DNA from: DASXKD01 sp963806145
Lineage (GTDB): Bacteria; Actinomycetota; Actinomycetes; Streptosporangiales; Streptosporangiaceae
Assembly (NCBI GenBank): GCA_963806145.1
Contig: CAWDXD010000011.1
Coordinates: 1 to 64,000, forward strand
Direction of reading: 5' to 3'
DNA: 64,000 bases
In this document: positions 17,480-25,957 of the stretch, in pieces
Numbering within the stretch: the first letter of the stretch is position 1
How the letters are laid out: every line of letters begins with the position of its first letter
Made by a program: the position numbers and the translations under genes
Notes under the pieces: generated by a model
Database searches by the model: none
Seen by the model: the letters and a program-made list of their open reading frames with translations, nothing else
Told to the model about the DNA's origin: nothing

Positions 17480-19174
17480 TCAGACCCCGGTGGTGGACCG
17501 TGGGTAGGCGACCGCCGGGTCGGTGATCACGTTGACCAGGTAGGGGACGCCCGCGTCGAAGGCCCGCCGCAGCGCCGGGCCGATCTCGCCCGGCCTGGTG
17601 ACGGTCTCCCCGGCGCCGCCGAGCGCCCGGACCACCTCGTCGTAGCGGCACCCCTGTTGCAGGTCGGCGACCACGTCGTAGCCGTACAGCGCCTGCATGG
17701 GATACTTCTCCAGCGCCCAGATGCCGTTGTTGCCGCAGATCATCACGACCGGCAGCCGGTGCCGCACCAGCGTGTCCGCATCCATCAGGGAGAACCCGGC
17801 CGCGCCGTCCCCGAGCAGCAGCACCACCTGCGCCGACGGCCGTGCGGTGCGCGCCGCGATCGCATAGCCAAGGCCCGTTCCCAGGCAGCCGTAAGGCCCG
17901 GGGTCCAGCCATCCGCCCGGCCGCTGTGGCTCCAGGTACTTGCCCGCGTAAGAGACGAAGTCGCCGCCGTCCCCGATCACCACGGCGTCATCGTCGAGCA
18001 CCCGGGCCAGTTCGCCGTAGATGCGCATCGGGTGCACCGGGTCGGCGTCGCTGGTCAGCAGCGCCTGGTCGTCCGCGATCGCGCCGCGGGCGGCGGCCGT
18101 GAGCCGGGGCAGCCAAGTGCCCGCCCAGGCCGGCGCCGCGGCGCCGGCCTGGCGCATCGTCTTGGGGACCGCCCCGGCAAGCATCGTGAAGAAGCACGTA
18201 AGGTCTCCGGCGGCGGAGGCGGCGAGGGCGCGATGGGTGGCGAGGTGGCCGGGACTGTCGGCCACGTGGACCACCTGGGCCGGGGCATTGCCGTCCCGCC
18301 CGCCGAACTCACCGTAGCCGAGCCTGAAGTCCAGCGGCGTGCCTGCCACCAGTACCAGGTCCGCCGCACCGAACGCCGCCGAGCGGGCCCGGGTGACGAG
18401 CAGTTCGTGGCCGGCGGGCAGTATCCCGCGCCCCTGGCCGTTCGCGACCACCGGCAGGCGCAGCTCGCAGGCGGCCTCACGGGCGGCTGCCTCGGCACCG
18501 GTCAGCCACACGTCCGAGCCGAGCACCAGGACCGGCCGGCTGGCCCGGGCGAGCAGGCCGGCGATCGCCTCGACATCGGCGGGGTCCGGGCCGTCCGCGG
18601 CCGCCGGTTCCGGGCCGCCGGGTGCCGCGGGCAGTTCCGGGCCGCCGTCGCCGAACAGCGCCTCCATGGCAAAGTCGACGAAAACCGGCCCCTGGTGCGG
18701 CGCGGTGGCCAGCCGGAACGCCGCATCCACCGCGGCGCCGACCGCGCTCGGCTGATGCTCGGTCCAGGCCCGCTTGGTGACCGGGGCCAGCAGCGGCGGA
18801 TGGTCGATCTCCTGCAGGCCGCCCGAGCCCCACCGGTAGTCCGGCGCCCGGCCGCCGAGGACGACCACCGGCGAGCCGTTGAACCAGGCCGTGGTGATGG
18901 CGCTGACCGCGTTGGTCACCCCGGGGCCCGCGGTGACCACGGCCAGCCCCGGGGCACGGGTGAGCCGTGCGGTGGCCTCGGCGGCGAACACCGCCGTCTG
19001 TTCGTGCCGCACGTCGACCAGGCGCATCGGCGGATCCGCCTTCACCGCGCCGTCGTAGAGCGGGAACACATGCCCACCGGACAGGGTGAACATCGTGCTC
19101 ACGCCGTGCAGGCGCGCGGCTGCCACCGCGTGCGCTCCGCCGTGCCGTGCCGGTTCCTGCTGCTCCGCCGCCAT
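17480..19174 (-). CDS. Thiamine-diphosphate-dependent enzyme (acetolactate synthase-like)
   Basis: A 564-residue three-domain ThDP enzyme. The activating Glu is in VRHEQTAVFAAEA (near residue 58), the central domain lies around 190-320, and the ThDP motif GDGAAGFSLMDADTLVRH ... ICGNN is at about 455-485. Relatives include acetolactate synthase large subunits, oxalyl-CoA decarboxylase and benzaldehyde-lyase-like enzymes. No small regulatory subunit gene follows, so a role in branched amino acid synthesis is unlikely. The reaction is not assigned. It is transcribed toward the thioesterase gene, and bioB lies upstream on the same strand with a 50-base gap, which hints at joint transcription. Confidence 0.82.
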   Translation of the reverse strand: MAAEQQEPARHGGAHAVAAARLHGVSTMFTLSGGHVFPLYDGAVKADPPMRLVDVRHEQTAVFAAEATARLTRAPGLAVVTAGPGVTNAVSAITTAWFNGSPVVVLGGRAPDYRWGSGGLQEIDHPPLLAPVTKRAWTEHQPSAVGAAVDAAFRLATAPHQGPVFVDFAMEALFGDGGPELPAAPGGPEPAAADGPDPADVEAIAGLLARASRPVLVLGSDVWLTGAEAAAREAACELRLPVVANGQGRGILPAGHELLVTRARSAAFGAADLVLVAGTPLDFRLGYGEFGGRDGNAPAQVVHVADSPGHLATHRALAASAAGDLTCFFTMLAGAVPKTMRQAGAAAPAWAGTWLPRLTAAARGAIADDQALLTSDADPVHPMRIYGELARVLDDDAVVIGDGGDFVSYAGKYLEPQRPGGWLDPGPYGCLGTGLGYAIAARTARPSAQVVLLLGDGAAGFSLMDADTLVRHRLPVVMICGNNGIWALEKYPMQALYGYDVVADLQQGCRYDEVVRALGGAGETVTRPGEIGPALRRAFDAGVPYLVNVITDPAVAYPRSTTGV

Positions 19175-19224
19175 GCCGGCACGTTACCAGTCGGTAGGCC
19201 GGGCCGTGCCAGCCGGTGAGGCGG

Positions 19225-20223
19225 TCAGAGGGTGGCCGACAGTGCCTTGATCGGCATCTTCAGCCGGCTGAGCATGTCCAGATCGGCCCCGGCGGGGCGG
19301 CCGAGCGTGGTCAGGTAGTTGCCGACGATGATCGCGTTGATGCCGCCCAGCAGGCCGGCCTCGGTTCCCAGGTCGCCAAGGGTGAGCTCGCGCCCTCCCG
19401 CGTAGCGCAGCACGGTCCGGGGCAGGGCCAGCCGGAAGGCGGCGACCGCGCGCAGCGCGTCGGCAGCCCCGGGCAGCGGCCGGTCCGCCAGCGGGGTTCC
19501 CGGTCGCGGGTTGAGGAAGTTCAGCGGCACCTCGTCGGGGCCGAGGCCGGCGAGCTGGGCGGCGAGCTCCGCGCGCTGCTGGATGCTTTCGCCCATGCCG
19601 ATGATGCCGCCGCAGCACAGCTCCATGCCGGCCGCCTTGACCAGTACGCAGGTGGCGGCCCGCTCCTCCCAGCTGTGCGTGGTCACCACCTGGCCGAAGA
19701 AGGACCGCGCGGCTTCCAGGTTGTGGTTGTACCGGTGCACCCCGAAGCCGGCCAGCTCGTCCGCCTGGGCCGGGGTGAGAATCCCCAGCGAGCAGGCGAC
19801 ATGGATGCCCACCTCGCCGGTGATCGCCCGGACCGCGGCGGCTACCTGCGACATCAGCCGCCGGTCCGGCCCGCGGACCGCGGCCACTATGCAGAACTCG
19901 GTGGCCCCGGTGGCCGCCGTCGCCCTGGCGGCCTCGACCAGTTCGGCGATGTCCAGCCACGCCGCCCTGACCGGTGAGGAGAACTGCCCGGACTGGGAGC
20001 AGAAATGGCAGTCCTCGGGGCAGCCGCCGGTCTTCACCGAGACGATCCCCTCGACCTCCACCTCGGGCCCGCACCAGCGCATCCGCACCTCGTGAGCCAG
20101 CGAGAGCGCCTCACCGAGGCGGTCCCCGGGCAGGCTCAGGCACCTGGCGACCTGGTCTTGGTCCAGGCCCCTGCCCTCGTGCAGGACCTGGCTTCGTGCC
20201 TCTTCCAGGATGTCGTGGCTCAC
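19225..20223 (-). CDS. bioB: Biotin synthase
   Basis: A 332-residue radical-SAM enzyme that inserts sulfur into dethiobiotin in the last step of biotin synthesis. The radical [4Fe-4S] motif Cx3Cx2C is in GGCPEDCHFCSQSGQF (near residue 65). Further conserved Cys lie in TEFCIVAA (the [2Fe-2S] ligands start here) and IHVACSLGIL, and CCGGIIGMGES (near 200) is conserved. The start is GTG at 20223 (SHDILEEARSQVLHEGRGL). No bioA, bioD or bioF gene is close. The BsaP-like gene and the biotin carboxylase genes lie within 5 kb, so making and using biotin are loosely grouped here. Confidence 0.95.
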   Translation of the reverse strand: MSHDILEEARSQVLHEGRGLDQDQVARCLSLPGDRLGEALSLAHEVRMRWCGPEVEVEGIVSVKTGGCPEDCHFCSQSGQFSSPVRAAWLDIAELVEAARATAATGATEFCIVAAVRGPDRRLMSQVAAAVRAITGEVGIHVACSLGILTPAQADELAGFGVHRYNHNLEAARSFFGQVVTTHSWEERAATCVLVKAAGMELCCGGIIGMGESIQQRAELAAQLAGLGPDEVPLNFLNPRPGTPLADRPLPGAADALRAVAAFRLALPRTVLRYAGGRELTLGDLGTEAGLLGGINAIIVGNYLTTLGRPAGADLDMLSRLKMPIKALSATL

Positions 20224-20290
20224 GTGGGCTCCTTGTGCCAGGTATGTCTCACCCGGAATACCGCCGGTGACGACCCGGGTGCCGATCGGG

Positions 20291-21082
20291 CTACTCCCCG
20301 CTTCTTGGCATGTGCGTGCCGCGGTGCAGCCGGGTCACCAGCTTGTAGCGGTCACCGCGGTAGCGTGACTGGGCCCATTCGACCGGCATGCCGTCCGAGT
20401 CGAACGAGTGCCGGGACAGCAGCAGCAGCGGCATGCCGACGTCCACGCCGAGCAGCCGGGCGTCCCTGGGGTCGGCCAGCCCGGTCTCGATCGTCTCCTG
20501 TGCCTCGGCGATCTCCACGCCGTAGTCGGTGAGCAGCGCCTCGTACAGCGACGGATGCCGCTCCAGGCTGCGGCGCAGCCCGGGGAAGCGCCGGGCCGAC
20601 AGGTGCGAGGCGTCCACCGACATCGGCTCGCCGTCGGCCAGCCGCAGCCGGTGGATGCGCAGTACCCTGCTGCCCTCCCGGACGGCCAGCAGGGCGGCCA
20701 GTTCGTCGTCGGCGCCTATGTAGGTGGTGTCCAGGATGTTGGTCTGCGGGTGCAGGCCCTGCGCGCGCATTCCCTCGGTGTAGCTGGAAAGCTCCAGCAT
20801 CTGGGCGACCTTGGGCATGGCCACGAAGGTGCCCTTGCCCTGCATCCGCAGCAGCCTGCCCTCGATCACGAGTTCCGCCAGGGCCTGGCGCACGGTCGTG
20901 CGCGAGGTGGCGTAGCGCTGCGCAAGCTCGCGCTCCGGTGGGACCGGCGTGCCGGGCGCCATCGCCCGGGTCAGCTCGAGCAGCTGCCGCTTCACCTGGT
21001 AGTACTTCGGAATCCTGGCGCCGGGGTCACCGGGCGGCAGCGGGTGAAGATCGGCGTCGCCGGACGCGGGAGAGGCGGTCAC
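20291..21082 (-). CDS. GntR family (HutC/UTRA type) transcriptional regulator
   Basis: A 263-residue regulator. The winged helix holds PPERELAQRYATSRTTVRQA (near residue 45) and GRLLRMQGKGTFVA. A UTRA ligand-binding domain follows (about 95-250), with LRIHRLRLADGEPMSVD and the common end VEWAQSRYRGDRYKLVTRL. The start is taken as the GTG at 21082, six bases after AAGGAA; another GTG two codons upstream is too near the site. UTRA members bind sugar phosphates, N-acetylglucosamine derivatives or urocanate. Its position, 67 bases upstream of bioB in the same direction, does not reveal the target. Confidence 0.88.
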   Translation of the reverse strand: MTASPASGDADLHPLPPGDPGARIPKYYQVKRQLLELTRAMAPGTPVPPERELAQRYATSRTTVRQALAELVIEGRLLRMQGKGTFVAMPKVAQMLELSSYTEGMRAQGLHPQTNILDTTYIGADDELAALLAVREGSRVLRIHRLRLADGEPMSVDASHLSARRFPGLRRSLERHPSLYEALLTDYGVEIAEAQETIETGLADPRDARLLGVDVGMPLLLLSRHSFDSDGMPVEWAQSRYRGDRYKLVTRLHRGTHMPRSGE

Positions 21083-21272
21083 AGTCACTTCCTTCCCACT
21101 GGCATACCCGTGTGGACATATTCCCCCACGGCCGCCGGTGCACCTGCGACATGTCGGAATACTGCCAGCCGGCCCGTCCGGCCACGCGCCGGGCCCCGTC
21201 ATCCGGGCCGCACGGAGCCAGCCTGCGGGGGCGGCGGGCAGATGCCCGCCAGGGCGGATGCGATGATGAGAC

Positions 21273-22850
21273 GTGGCGACCCTGACCGAGATCGGCCGTC
21301 AGCTCACCCCGCTGACCGAGCCCGACATCGACTGGCTCCACGCCCTCGTCTCGGACTGGCAGTTGCTTGCCGACCTGTCCTTCGCCGACCTGGTGCTCTG
21401 GGCGCCGTTGCGAGACGGCCCTGGCTGGGTGGCGCTGGCCCAGATGCGCCCGACCACCGGGCCGACCACCTTGCTCGATGACGCGGTGGGCACCTGCGCG
21501 GGCCTGGGCGACCGGCCGTTCGTCTACGCCGCGTATCACGAGGAGCGGATCTGCCGGGAAGGGGATCCGGAGTGGACCAGCGGGATCCCGGTCCGGCGCG
21601 AGTCCATCCCCGTGGTCCGCGAGGGCACGGTCATCGCGGTGATCGAGCGCAGCACCAACCTGAGCTCGGCGCGGACCCCGAGCCGCCTGGAGCTGACCTA
21701 CCTGAACGGGGCCGACGACCTCGCGCAGATGGTGGCGGCGGGCACCTTTCCCTACCCGGGTCAGGACCCGGCCCTGGTCAGGTCGCCCCGGGTCGGTGAC
21801 GGCCTGCTCCGGCTCGGCCGGTCCGGGCAGGTGGGGTACGCCAGCCCGAACGCCCTGTCCGCCTACCGCAGGCTCGGCCTGACCGCCGACCTGGTGGGCG
21901 CCGAACTAGGGCCGCTGACGGCCAGGCTCTGCTCGTCCGGCCTGCCAGCCGACGACTCGCTCATGGTGACCGCGAGCGGGCGGTCCCCCCGCGAGGCCGA
22001 GATCGAGGGCAACGGCTCGGTGGTCCAGCTCAGGTCCCTTCCGCTGGTCGTGAACGGCATGCGGACCGGTGCCCTGGTGCTGGTCCGCGACGTCACCGAG
22101 CTGCGGCACCGCGAGCGTGAGCTGATGACCAAGGACGCGACGATTCGCGAGATCCACCACCGGGTGAAGAACAACCTGCAGACCGTGGCCGCGCTGCTGC
22201 GGCTCCAGGCCCGCCGGACGCGTGCGCCGGAGGCCAGGGAGGCACTGGAGGAGGCGGTCCGCCGGGTCGGGTCCATCGCGATCGTCCACGAGACGCTGTC
22301 GCACACGCCGGAAGAGCTCGTCGACTTCGACGACATCGCCCAGCGGGTGGCCGCGATGGCGGGCGAGGTCTCGGCACCGGAAGCGCGGGTCCGCCCGGTG
22401 GTCGCCGGGCGGTTCGGCCTGCTTCCCGGTGCCGTTGCCACGCCCCTCGCCCTGGTGCTGACCGAACTGCTGCAAAACGCGCTCCAGCACGGCCTGGTCA
22501 CCGGGCCGGGCCCGGCGCCGGCCGGGTTTGTGCTGGTTCAGGCGGCACGCGGCCCCGGGCGGCTCAGGGTCCGCGTGGAGGACAACGGGGCAGGGCTGCC
22601 GGAAGGGTTCAGTCTCGACGCTGATGCCAGCCTGGGGCTGCAGATCGTGCGGACCCTCGTCGAATCCGAACTCGGTGGCCAGCTCACCATCAGACCCCGC
22701 CCGGGCGGGGGCACCTCGGTTCAGGTCAGCCTGCCCGTCAAGGCCATTGCCGTCCCATCCGGTCCGCCTAAACCGGGGGAGCCGGATTCCGCCCGGGATT
22801 CGGGCGCCAGCGAAAACCCCGCCGCGGCCGGGAAGGCAGCGGCGGGGTGA
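21273..22850 (+). CDS. Sensor histidine kinase, PdtaS-like
   Basis: A 525-residue soluble kinase. The N-terminal GAF-like domain (to about 150) and a PAS-like domain (about 160-280) precede a HisKA_2 region with the phospho-acceptor His in EIHHRVKNNLQTVAALLRLQ (near 292) and a HATPase domain with LTELLQNALQHG (N box, near 395), EDNGAGLPEGF (G1) and LGLQIVRTLV. No membrane segment is seen, so it senses a cytosolic signal. In mycobacteria, PdtaS phosphorylates the ANTAR-type RNA-binding response regulator PdtaR. Here no response regulator lies beside it. It starts at GTG 21273 and is convergent with the whiB gene, an arrangement seen in related genomes. Confidence 0.9.
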   Translation: MATLTEIGRQLTPLTEPDIDWLHALVSDWQLLADLSFADLVLWAPLRDGPGWVALAQMRPTTGPTTLLDDAVGTCAGLGDRPFVYAAYHEERICREGDPEWTSGIPVRRESIPVVREGTVIAVIERSTNLSSARTPSRLELTYLNGADDLAQMVAAGTFPYPGQDPALVRSPRVGDGLLRLGRSGQVGYASPNALSAYRRLGLTADLVGAELGPLTARLCSSGLPADDSLMVTASGRSPREAEIEGNGSVVQLRSLPLVVNGMRTGALVLVRDVTELRHRERELMTKDATIREIHHRVKNNLQTVAALLRLQARRTRAPEAREALEEAVRRVGSIAIVHETLSHTPEELVDFDDIAQRVAAMAGEVSAPEARVRPVVAGRFGLLPGAVATPLALVLTELLQNALQHGLVTGPGPAPAGFVLVQAARGPGRLRVRVEDNGAGLPEGFSLDADASLGLQIVRTLVESELGGQLTIRPRPGGGTSVQVSLPVKAIAVPSGPPKPGEPDSARDSGASENPAAAGKAAAG

Positions 22851-22956
22851 AGACATATTCGAGGCGGGCCATTGCTGAATGGCGGGTCAAAGGTCACGTG
22901 GGGTCGCGCGCATGCGCCCGCGCTGGATGGCCGGGGCGCGGCGGCGTGGTGCGGGC

Positions 22957-23211
22957 TCAGGCGTGGGCGCGAGCCCGGATCCGGCCGAGCCGCCGCTTGT
23001 AAGCGCGCCTTTCGTCTTCGCTCATGCCGCCCCAGACACCGGCGTCCTGCCCGCTCTCGACCGCCCACTGCAGGCAGCTCTCGACCACCGGGCACCGGCG
23101 GCACACGCCCTTGGCTTCTTCGATCTGGAACAGCGCTGGCCCTGTGTTTCCGATAGGGAAGAACAGTTCCGGATCCACCTCACGGCAGGCGGCGTGGTGG
23201 CGCCAGTCCAT
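22957..23211 (-). CDS. whiB1: WhiB-family iron-sulfur transcription factor, WhiB1/WblE type
   Basis: An 84-residue WhiB protein. The four cluster cysteines are in MDWRHHAAC (Cys9), GVCRRCPV (CxxC) and ESCLQWAV, followed by the GVWGGMSEDERR turn and a basic tail (RRLGRIRARAHA). The beginning MDWRHHAAC and the IGNTGPALFQIEEAK segment match the WhiB1/WblE branch. WhiB1 is a nitric-oxide-sensitive [4Fe-4S] protein bound to the principal sigma factor and is essential in mycobacteria. The ATG at 23211 is preceded by GGAGGAG at 8 bases, which rules out the GTG three codons earlier. A CRP-like site lies about 60-80 bases upstream. Confidence 0.93.
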   Translation of the reverse strand: MDWRHHAACREVDPELFFPIGNTGPALFQIEEAKGVCRRCPVVESCLQWAVESGQDAGVWGGMSEDERRAYKRRLGRIRARAHA

Positions 23212-23271
23212 GCGGTCCACTCCTCCATGACAGCCGGGCTGACCGCCCGGAATCCGCTGAGCCCGCCGAGC

Positions 23272-23289
23272 TTGTGAATGATTTCACGA
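23272..23289 (-). promoter_or_regulatory. CRP-like binding site upstream of whiB1
   Basis: TTGTGAATGATTTCACGA fits the CRP/FNR-type palindrome TGTGA-N6-TCACA with a single mismatch in the core; the half-sites GTGA and TCAC are perfect. It lies between the probable -10 box and the start codon of the whiB1 gene. In Mycobacterium tuberculosis whiB1 is controlled by the cAMP receptor protein through sites of this kind. Confidence 0.65.
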
Positions 23290-23299
23290 GCTAGGCCAT

Positions 23300-23322
23300 A
23301 TGATAAGGACCGCGAGCGGTCC
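23300..23322 (-). promoter_or_regulatory. Probable whiB1 promoter -10 and adjoining inverted repeat
   Basis: On the minus strand TATCAT (23305-23300) is one base from the TATAAT consensus and lies about 10 bases upstream of the CRP-like site. Directly upstream is a perfect inverted repeat, GGACCG-CGAG-CGGTCC (23307-23322), in the -35 to -10 spacer, which could bind a repressor. A -35 box is not clear. Confidence 0.4.
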
Positions 23323-23645
23323 CAAGGACTACGTGTTTCAGTTGGGTCATGAGCCTCAGCCCCGCATTTGGCTCTTGGCCGAGGCTTGCGCCCGGGATCA
23401 ACCCGGTCGCAAGACAGCAACGTGCGGGATGCGCGCGGCCCCTCGAACCACTTCAACCCTCTCAATCTCGTGGATCAATCGCAAGAGGCTGCAGCCGTGG
23501 TTTTGGCGGTCTGCGGTGTCAGATGGGTCACATTTGGGGGGTAACCGCGCATTCCGAGAGGGGCCGCGCGGACGGTTGTGACCTGACCGGCGTCCCGGCC
23601 CGGCGGTAGCGCTCCGGACTGCCACGGAAACTATCCGGGGCGTAA
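23323..23645. other. Intergenic stretch with no supported gene
   Basis: About 320 bases between the whiB1 promoter and the end of the lipid kinase gene. It is AT-richer than its surroundings, and its open frames do not resemble known proteins. It probably holds upstream control elements of whiB1. I see no convincing terminator or RNA. Confidence 0.4.
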
Positions 23646-24593
23646 TCAGACGAGGACCCGCAGGGCGTTCGGAATGGAGCGGAGCATGACATGTTCCCGT
23701 TCGCCCACGTATTCCCCGTCCACCTGGAATGCCACCGGCCGGCCCGCGCGGAAGGTGAGCGCATCCTGGTCGTGCAGGCTGACGATGTGCAGGCCGGCCG
23801 GGCCGCCGTCGCGGCCCAGCATCTGCCGCAGCGCGTTGAGCGTGCCCAGCGCGCCCATCTTGCGCATCGCGAACAGGTCCAGGCCGGTGTCGAAGCCCGC
23901 CCGCGGGCTGGCGTTGACCGGCCGCTGGCGAAGGTACGTCCAGGGCGCGGTGTTGGACACGATGCCGAGGAACAGGCCGTCCACGGCGGGCATGCCGCGC
24001 CGCTCCAGGATGAGCGCGGGCTCGCGCCGGTCAGTGACCGTGGTGAACTGGCGGACGGCCGTCCGCACGTAAAGCGCCGCGGACGCCGCCCGGCCCCGTG
24101 CCCGCAGGCCTTCCACCACCCGGACGACCTCGGCGTCGAGGCCGAGGCCCGCGTTGAAGCAGAAGTAGCGGCGGTCGGCGATCCCGAGCCCGATGGTCCT
24201 GGTGCGGCCCGCGGGCAGCGAGCGGAGAATCCGCCCGGTCGCGTCCACCGGGTCCGCGGGCAGTCCCAGGGCCCGGGTGAACACGTTGGCGTTCCCGCCC
24301 GGCAGGGCGGCGAGCAGCGGGGCCCCGTCCGGCGCCCCGTCCGGCCCGGCGCCGGGCGGCCGGGCCCGGAGCATCCCATTGACCACCTCGTTCACCGTGC
24401 CGTCCCCGCCCAGGGTGAGCACGAGCCCGAAACCTTCGCGGGCGGCTCCCTCCGCAACGTACGCGGCGTGTCCCCGGTAGCGTGTCTGCACAACATCGAG
24501 GTCGAGTTCCGAAGCCAGCGCGTGCGTGATGACCTCCCGCCGGACCGGGGTGGTGGAGGTTGCGTACGGGTTGACGATGAGCAGCGCGCGCAC
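23646..24593 (-). CDS. Diacylglycerol kinase family lipid kinase
   Basis: A 315-residue DAGK-catalytic protein. It begins MRALLIVNPYATSTT, has the ATP-binding GGDGTVNEVVNGML (near residue 62), and the LPGGNANVFTRALGLPADP motif (near 95). The C-terminal half has YFCFNAGLGLDAEVVR and the end YVGEREHVMLRSIPNALRVLV. Enzymes of this DgkB/YegS/BmrU group phosphorylate diacylglycerol, sphingoid or related lipids at the inner face of the membrane. The lipid is not known. It is divergent from a small membrane protein gene 26 bases away. Confidence 0.88.
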   Translation of the reverse strand: MRALLIVNPYATSTTPVRREVITHALASELDLDVVQTRYRGHAAYVAEGAAREGFGLVLTLGGDGTVNEVVNGMLRARPPGAGPDGAPDGAPLLAALPGGNANVFTRALGLPADPVDATGRILRSLPAGRTRTIGLGIADRRYFCFNAGLGLDAEVVRVVEGLRARGRAASAALYVRTAVRQFTTVTDRREPALILERRGMPAVDGLFLGIVSNTAPWTYLRQRPVNASPRAGFDTGLDLFAMRKMGALGTLNALRQMLGRDGGPAGLHIVSLHDQDALTFRAGRPVAFQVDGEYVGEREHVMLRSIPNALRVLV

Positions 24594-24619
24594 GCCCTCA
24601 GGCTAGGAGGTAGCAGGAA

Positions 24620-25045
24620 ATGCCACATAGCCCCCCCACGTTGCGCGTGGCCGCGGTGGTGCAGGCCGCCGAGTCGGTCCTGATCCTGATCGCCACGGTG
24701 CTGGCGGGCGTGGACGCCGCGGGCGGCCAGTCCTACCACGTGAACAGCGGCATCGCGCTGACGGTCATCGGCGTGGCCGCGGTTGCCGCCCTCGGCTTCG
24801 TGGCGGCCGGGCTCGCCCGGGCACGCCGGTGGAGCCGCACGCCGGCGCTGCTCACCCAGTTGTTCGCCGGCATCGTGGGCATCTACCTGCTCCAGGGCCA
24901 CCGGCTGGAGTGGGGCCTGGCACTGGTGGTGCTGGCAGTCCTCGGTTTCGCCGCGCTGCTGTCACCGCCCAGCCTGCGGGCGCTCACCAGCGGCCAGCAG
25001 CCCCAGCCGGGCCGCGAGCCTCCGCCGGACCGCCCGGGCGGATAG
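24620..25045 (+). CDS. Small hypothetical integral membrane protein
   Basis: A 141-residue protein of unknown function. Four hydrophobic stretches are visible: VVQAAESVLILIATVLAGVD (near 12-31), GIALTVIGVAAVAALGFVAA (44-63), LLTQLFAGIVGIYLLQG (77-93) and LALVVLAVLGFAALLSP (100-116). The tail is Pro- and Gln-rich and likely cytoplasmic. GGAGG lies 9 bases before the ATG. Proteins of this type occur widely in actinobacteria without assigned function. The gene is convergent with the sigma factor gene downstream, with a 15-base gap. Confidence 0.7.
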   Translation: MPHSPPTLRVAAVVQAAESVLILIATVLAGVDAAGGQSYHVNSGIALTVIGVAAVAALGFVAAGLARARRWSRTPALLTQLFAGIVGIYLLQGHRLEWGLALVVLAVLGFAALLSPPSLRALTSGQQPQPGREPPPDRPGG

Positions 25046-25060
25046 CCCCGCCGGGCCGGC

Positions 25061-25957
25061 CTACTCGTCGGCGGTGAGACCCTCCCGCAACTGCGCCAGC
25101 GTCCTGGCCAGCAGCCGGGACACGTGCATCTGCGAGATGCCGAGTTCGGTGGCGATCTGGGACTGCGTCATGTTGCCGAAGAACCGGAGCAGCAGGATCC
25201 GCTTCTCCCGGGACGGCAACTGCTCAAGCAGTGGCTTGAGCGACTCCCGGTACTCCACGCCCTCCAGCGCCTCGTCCAGCATGCCCAGGGACTCAGCAAC
25301 CGCGGGCGCGTCGTCGTCCCCGGAGTCCGGGGCATCCAGCGAGACGGTCGAATAGGCGTTGGCGGACTCCAGGCCCTCCAGCACCTCTTCCTCGCTCATC
25401 TGGAGATGAGCGGCGATCTCCGCGACGGTCGGTGCCCGGCCCTCCTTCTGGGCCAGGTCGCTGATCGCCTTGGTCAGCGCCAGCTTCAGCTCCTGAAGGC
25501 GCCGCGGCACCCGGACCGCCCAGCCCTTGTCCCGGAAGTGGCGCTTGATCTCGCCCACGATCGTGGGCGTGGCGTAGGTGGAGAACTCCACCCCGCGGCC
25601 CAGATCGAACCGGTCGATGGACTTGATCAGGCCGATCGTGGCGACCTGGGTGAGGTCATCCAGCCATTCCCCCCGGTTGCGGAACCGCCGTGCCAGGTAC
25701 TCCACCAGCGGCAGATGCAGTTCGACAAGCTCGGCGCGGATGCGGAGCCGCTGTGTGTCGTCGGCGGGCAGAGCGCACAACTGCTCGAACAGGTCCCTGG
25801 CCCGGCCGCGGTCCGGCACGGTGTGCTGAAGCTTCGGCGCGGGCGTGACGGGGCCGGCGGCCTGGGCGTCGAGGTCGTCAGGGACGCCGATGCCAATCTC
25901 CTCTGCCGCCTGTGCGCCGACCTCTCCGGTCAGCCGGGTCTCGGTCTCGCCGGTCAC
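25061..25957 (-). CDS. SigF/SigB-type stress-response RNA polymerase sigma factor
   Basis: A 298-residue group 3 sigma factor. Region 2 contains LVEYLARRFRNRGEWLDDLT, IGLIKSIDRFDLGRGVEFST and YATPTIVGEIKRHFRDKGW; region 3 contains VRVPRRLQELKLALTKAIS; region 4 contains LPSREKRILLLRFFGNMTQS and ISQMHVSRLLARTLAQLREG. This is the SigB/SigF/SigH family of general stress and developmental factors. About 55 N-terminal residues are not conserved. The GTG start overlaps the stop of the anti-sigma gene by four bases, so the two are co-translated and the anti-sigma factor upstream is the natural regulator. No anti-anti-sigma gene lies nearby. Confidence 0.92.
   Translation of the reverse strand: MTGETETRLTGEVGAQAAEEIGIGVPDDLDAQAAGPVTPAPKLQHTVPDRGRARDLFEQLCALPADDTQRLRIRAELVELHLPLVEYLARRFRNRGEWLDDLTQVATIGLIKSIDRFDLGRGVEFSTYATPTIVGEIKRHFRDKGWAVRVPRRLQELKLALTKAISDLAQKEGRAPTVAEIAAHLQMSEEEVLEGLESANAYSTVSLDAPDSGDDDAPAVAESLGMLDEALEGVEYRESLKPLLEQLPSREKRILLLRFFGNMTQSQIATELGISQMHVSRLLARTLAQLREGLTADE

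Noticed and set aside
17657..19219. A 520-codon plus-strand frame opposite the ThDP enzyme gene
   Set aside because: Arg/Gly/His-rich translation with no domain; mirrors the codon structure of the real gene.
23249..23276. GGAAT followed by 18 bases, resembling a second SigR promoter
   Set aside because: The second element reads TTG instead of GTT and it points away from the whiB1 gene.
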